From Chloroflexota bacterium (GTDB taxonomy: Bacteria > Chloroflexota > Limnocylindria > Limnocylindrales > CSP1-4), in assembly GCA_005880805.1 (NCBI GenBank), contig VBFZ01000035.1, positions 1 to 8,109 of the forward strand: DNA of 8,109 nt. The letters are read 5' to 3'. The first letter of the stretch is position 1. Each line of letters opens with the position of its first letter. Positions 5,546 through 8,109 of the stretch are shown one piece after another. The translations under genes were made by a program, and so were the position numbers. The notes beneath the pieces are model-generated. The model made no database searches and had not been told where the DNA came from. It saw only the letters and a list, made by a program, of their open reading frames with translations.

Positions 5546-6886
5546 GTGGACGCAGGCGGGTTGGCGAAGACCGGGGCGCTCGGCGGCCACCGCGTCGTCA
5601 TCGTGGGCGGCGGATTCGCCGGCCTGTACGCTGCGCGCGGCCTCAAGGGTGCGGGCGTCGATCTGACCCTCCTCGACAAGCGGAACTTCCATCTCTTCCC
5701 GCCGCTGCTCTACCAGGTGGCCACCGGCGCGCTATCTCCGGGCGAGATCGCCCAGCCGCTCCGGGCGATCCTGCGCAAGGACCCGGACGCGACGGTCCTC
5801 CTCGCGGAGGCGGTCGGGATCGACGTGACGCGACGGCGGGTTTTGCTGGCCGACGGCGGGCCGATCGAGTACGACACGCTGGTCGTGGCGACCGGCGCCC
5901 AGCACGCGTACTTCGGGCACGACGAGTGGGCGAAGCTCGCGCCCGGCCTCAAGACGATGGAGGACGCGCTCGAGATGCGCCGCCGGATCCTGATCGCGTT
6001 CGAGGCCGCCGAGCGCGAAGCCGATCCGGTTCGTCGCTCCGAGTGGATGACGTTCGTCGTGGTGGGTGGCGGACCGACCGGCGTGGAGCTCGCCGGGGCG
6101 CTCGGCGAGATCGCCCACGACACGCTCAAGCGCGACTTCCGTTCGATCAATCCCGGGGATGCGCACATCGTCCTCATCGAGGGCATGGAGCGGGTCCTGC
6201 CGACGTATCCCGCCTCGCTCAGCCGAAAGGCCGCCCGCCAGCTGGAGCAACTTGGTGTCCAGGTGCGGACCGGGTCGTTCGTCACCGATGTCGACGAGAA
6301 CGCCGTCACGATCAAGGTCGGCGACAGGTCCGAGCGCATACCCACCCGGACGGTGCTTTGGGCGGCCGGCGTCGAGGCATCGTCGCTCGGCAAGGCGCTC
6401 GCCGTGGCGACTGGCGTCGCCGCGGACAAGGCGGGTCGGCTGCCTGTCACGCCCGAGCTGACGCTCGCCGGCCACCCCGAGATCTTCGTGGCGGGTGACC
6501 TGGCCCTGGTTCCGTGGCGCGACAAGCAACCCGTGCCGGGCGTCGCACCCGCCGCGATCCAGCAGGGCCAGTACGTCGCCCGGGCGATCCGGCGCCGGCT
6601 ATCCGGCCAGCGATCGGAGCCGTTCCACTATCACGACAAGGGCAGCCTCGCGACGATCGGGCGCTCCCGGGCGGTCGCGGACCTGGGTCGCTTCCGCCGA
6701 TTCAGCGGCTTCCCGGCCTGGTTCCTGTGGCTGACGATCCACATCGTCTACCTGATGGGCCTCCAGAACCGGCTGATCGTCCTCGTCCGCTGGACGTGGA
6801 GCTTCCTGACTCACGGCCGCGGCACGCGCCTGATCACCGGCGGGCCCCTTTTACCGCCGATTAGCGAGCCGGAGCCACCCGCCTAG
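5546..6886 (+). CDS. ndh: Type II NADH dehydrogenase (NDH-2)
   Basis: This 446-residue FAD enzyme passes electrons from NADH to membrane quinone without pumping protons, at the cytoplasmic face of the membrane. The first Rossmann motif, for FAD, is VVIVGGGFAGLYAA (17-30). The second, for NADH, is VVVGGGPTGVELAG (171-184). The acidic residue E212 at the end of the following strand (VLIEGMERVLP) favours NADH over NADPH. FVAGDLA (314-320) contacts FAD, and AAIQQGQYVA (336-345) is the quinone-site motif of the family. The C-terminus (about 389-430: AWFLWLTIHIVYLMG, then WTWSFLT) is the usual hydrophobic and amphipathic membrane-anchoring region. Length is normal. Start is GTG at 5546, set by a strong Shine-Dalgarno and by the first beta strand beginning a few residues later. 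The DUF1684 gene is divergent, 37 bases away, and the NCS1 permease gene is convergent. A related sulfide:quinone oxidoreductase is unlikely, since I see no suitably placed cysteines. Confidence 0.95.
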   Translation: MDAGGLAKTGALGGHRVVIVGGGFAGLYAARGLKGAGVDLTLLDKRNFHLFPPLLYQVATGALSPGEIAQPLRAILRKDPDATVLLAEAVGIDVTRRRVLLADGGPIEYDTLVVATGAQHAYFGHDEWAKLAPGLKTMEDALEMRRRILIAFEAAEREADPVRRSEWMTFVVVGGGPTGVELAGALGEIAHDTLKRDFRSINPGDAHIVLIEGMERVLPTYPASLSRKAARQLEQLGVQVRTGSFVTDVDENAVTIKVGDRSERIPTRTVLWAAGVEASSLGKALAVATGVAADKAGRLPVTPELTLAGHPEIFVAGDLALVPWRDKQPVPGVAPAAIQQGQYVARAIRRRLSGQRSEPFHYHDKGSLATIGRSRAVADLGRFRRFSGFPAWFLWLTIHIVYLMGLQNRLIVLVRWTWSFLTHGRGTRLITGGPLLPPISEPEPPA

Positions 6887-6922
6887 CTAGCCTGGCCCCT
6901 GATGCCGGCGTTTCCGGCTCGC
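6864..6922. terminator. Inverted repeat spanning the ndh stop codon
   Basis: GCGAGCCGGA (6864-6873) and TCCGGCTCGC (6913-6922) are a perfect ten-base inverted repeat separated by 39 bases that contain the ndh stop. A smaller hairpin, GCCGG with CCGGC (6904-6908 and 6914-6918, loop CGTTT), competes with it. Placed between convergent genes (62-base gap), it may act in transcription ending for ndh, and for the permease transcript once that passes its own stop. No T-tract is present; the role is inferred. Confidence 0.35.
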
Positions 6923-6948
6923 GATATCCACGCAGACAGGCGGCCGGA

Positions 6949-8109
6949 TCAGGTGCCTTCGGCCATCGCCGCGGCAGTCGAACGGCCTCTCAACAGCGAG
7001 CCCCCGAGATAGACAGCCGCAGCTACGACGAAACCGACGACATATGCGAAGTCGGCGCCGTGGAGCGTGTCGAAGGCGATGTTGTTGACCGGCCAGCCCG
7101 ACTTGTAGAGATCGATGCCGAGCTCCGATGTCTGGAACGGAAGCGACACGACGAAGCCTGCGATCAGGGCAACCAGGCCGACGGCCCCACCGTGCAGCCG
7201 CCCAAAGTCAACGAGCCGACGTACGTCGACGCGCGCGCCGTTCTGCCACCAGTCGACGAGGACGACGGCCGCCCACGGGGCGATCCAGTAGCTGATGAAC
7301 AGCAGATACGTCTCAAACTTGTGAGTGAGGTTCCCCGAGTTCAGGTACAGGGTGAACAGGAATCCGAGGATGGCCACGACGACAGCCGAGTAGACGCGCG
7401 GCACCCGGACGCCCGCGGCCTGAAGTGACAGCGACCCTGTGTAGTCGTTCAGCGCGTTCACAGCGACGGTGCCGATCGCGATCGCGATGAGCGCCAATGC
7501 CCCGAGGACGCCACCGCCGAGGATGTCGCGGATCGTCCCCACGGTTGTCTCGGTCGCCTTGTCCGCGACGAGCAGTCCCAGCAGCTCGATCCACCCCGCG
7601 GACAGCGTGAGGCCGAGCGCCGTCAACCAGAAGATGCTCAGGCGGGACGTCGATTGCGGCAGGTAGCGGGTGTAGTCCGACGCATACAGCGACCACGCGA
7701 GGACGAAGCTCGCCACCACCGTCGTGAAGGTGACGAACGCGCCCGTGCCGTCCGCTCCCGGAAGTCCATCGGTGCGGCTCGTCCCCGTCGCACCCTGGGC
7801 GACGATCGCAACGGTGAGCACCGCGAACATCACGCCGAGCACGATCGCCATGTACTTCTCGAACGTATGGATGCCCTCGTATCCGATTACGCCGAGGGCT
7901 CCCTGCACGACGACGATCGCGATCAGGGCAACGACGAAATCGATGCCCGTGAGCAGGCTCAGCGCGGCCGCGCCAAAGACCGAGTTGATCCCGTCCCAGC
8001 CGATGCAGCTGAGCCAGTTCAGCAGACCGGGAAGCACGATCGACTTTCCGTACGCCAGGCGGGCAAGCGGCATCTGGGCCATACCTGTGCTGGGGCCCAT
8101 CGTCGCGAG
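6949..8109 (-). CDS. NCS1-family nucleobase/allantoin-type permease, C-terminal part
   Basis: The gene runs off the right edge, leaving the last 386 residues and the TGA at 6951-6949. The visible part begins LATMGPSTGMAQMPLARLAY. The ATG at 8100 is internal: the codons before it (Leu-Ala-Thr) continue the conserved NCS1 pattern, and roughly the first 90 residues, with the first helix or so, lie outside. Features of the NCS1 nucleobase:cation symporter family (PF02133) are NWLSCIGWDGINSVFG (31-46), SDYTRYLP (144-151), NALNDYTGSLSLQAAG (218-233) and FISYWIAPWAAVVLVDWW (271-288). About ten hydrophobic segments follow the usual spacing. Such inner-membrane proteins take up cytosine, purines, uracil, allantoin or hydantoins with sodium or protons; the sequence here does not settle the substrate. 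No nucleobase-catabolic gene lies within the window to guide the choice. Confidence 0.9.
   Translation of the reverse strand, partial: LATMGPSTGMAQMPLARLAYGKSIVLPGLLNWLSCIGWDGINSVFGAAALSLLTGIDFVVALIAIVVVQGALGVIGYEGIHTFEKYMAIVLGVMFAVLTVAIVAQGATGTSRTDGLPGADGTGAFVTFTTVVASFVLAWSLYASDYTRYLPQSTSRLSIFWLTALGLTLSAGWIELLGLLVADKATETTVGTIRDILGGGVLGALALIAIAIGTVAVNALNDYTGSLSLQAAGVRVPRVYSAVVVAILGFLFTLYLNSGNLTHKFETYLLFISYWIAPWAAVVLVDWWQNGARVDVRRLVDFGRLHGGAVGLVALIAGFVVSLPFQTSELGIDLYKSGWPVNNIAFDTLHGADFAYVVGFVVAAAVYLGGSLLRGRSTAAAMAEGT

Noticed and set aside
5509..5679. ATG at 5679 as start of the DUF1684 protein
   Set aside because: The extra 57 residues are Pro/Ser-rich, overlap the ndh 5' end and lie before the usual family start; GTG at 5508 fits better.
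5710..6529. Two long antisense frames in ndh
   Set aside because: Both are shadows of NDH-2, whose motifs are unmistakable on the plus strand.
7478..7498. Run of repeated GCGATC units
   Set aside because: On the minus strand it encodes the Ala-Ile-Ala-Ile helix of the permease; the repetition follows from codon choice and is not a separate repeat element.
8098..8100. ATG at 8100 as the true start of the permease
   Set aside because: The codons before it continue the frame to the window edge and match the conserved Leu-Ala-Thr-Met-Gly-Pro pattern of NCS1 proteins, so the gene is simply cut off.

Overview
The window is a stretch of very GC-rich bacterial DNA with tightly packed genes. It holds six protein-coding genes, two of them cut off by the window edges. 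No RNA gene, mobile element, CRISPR array or long repeat is visible. High G+C, GTG starts, short intergenic gaps and probable leaderless promoters (a TANNNT box about 8 bases before the start codon) would suit a Chloroflexota or Actinobacteriota member. This placement is an inference from style, because there is no rRNA or other phylogenetic marker.

Layout from left to right: (1) the 5' part of a ferredoxin-NADP+ reductase-like flavoprotein on the minus strand, running off the left edge; (2) divergent from it, a complete pyruvate, phosphate dikinase (ppdK, 933 aa from its best start) with all active-site residues I could check; (3) a same-strand MFS exporter of the MFS_3/EntS-like type; (4) convergent with it, a minus-strand DUF1684 protein; (5) divergent from that across only 37 bases, a type II NADH dehydrogenase (ndh); (6) convergent with ndh, the C-terminal 386 residues of an NCS1-family nucleobase/allantoin-type permease, running off the right edge.

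Functionally this is housekeeping metabolism rather than an accessory island. The themes are redox cofactor turnover (FNR-like enzyme, NDH-2), interconversion of pyruvate and phosphoenolpyruvate (PPDK) and membrane transport. The strands alternate, so most genes look like independent transcription units rather than one operon; only ppdK and the MFS gene could share a transcript.

The most interesting signals are regulatory. The two minus-strand genes with visible starts share nearly the same start-site sequence (TAYRCTTCCGGCYSRTG), which suggests leaderless transcription. A related block follows the probable ppdK -10 box. The DUF1684/ndh gap appears to hold two divergent -10 boxes that overlap by two bases. 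I found no convincing previously undescribed multi-gene system.
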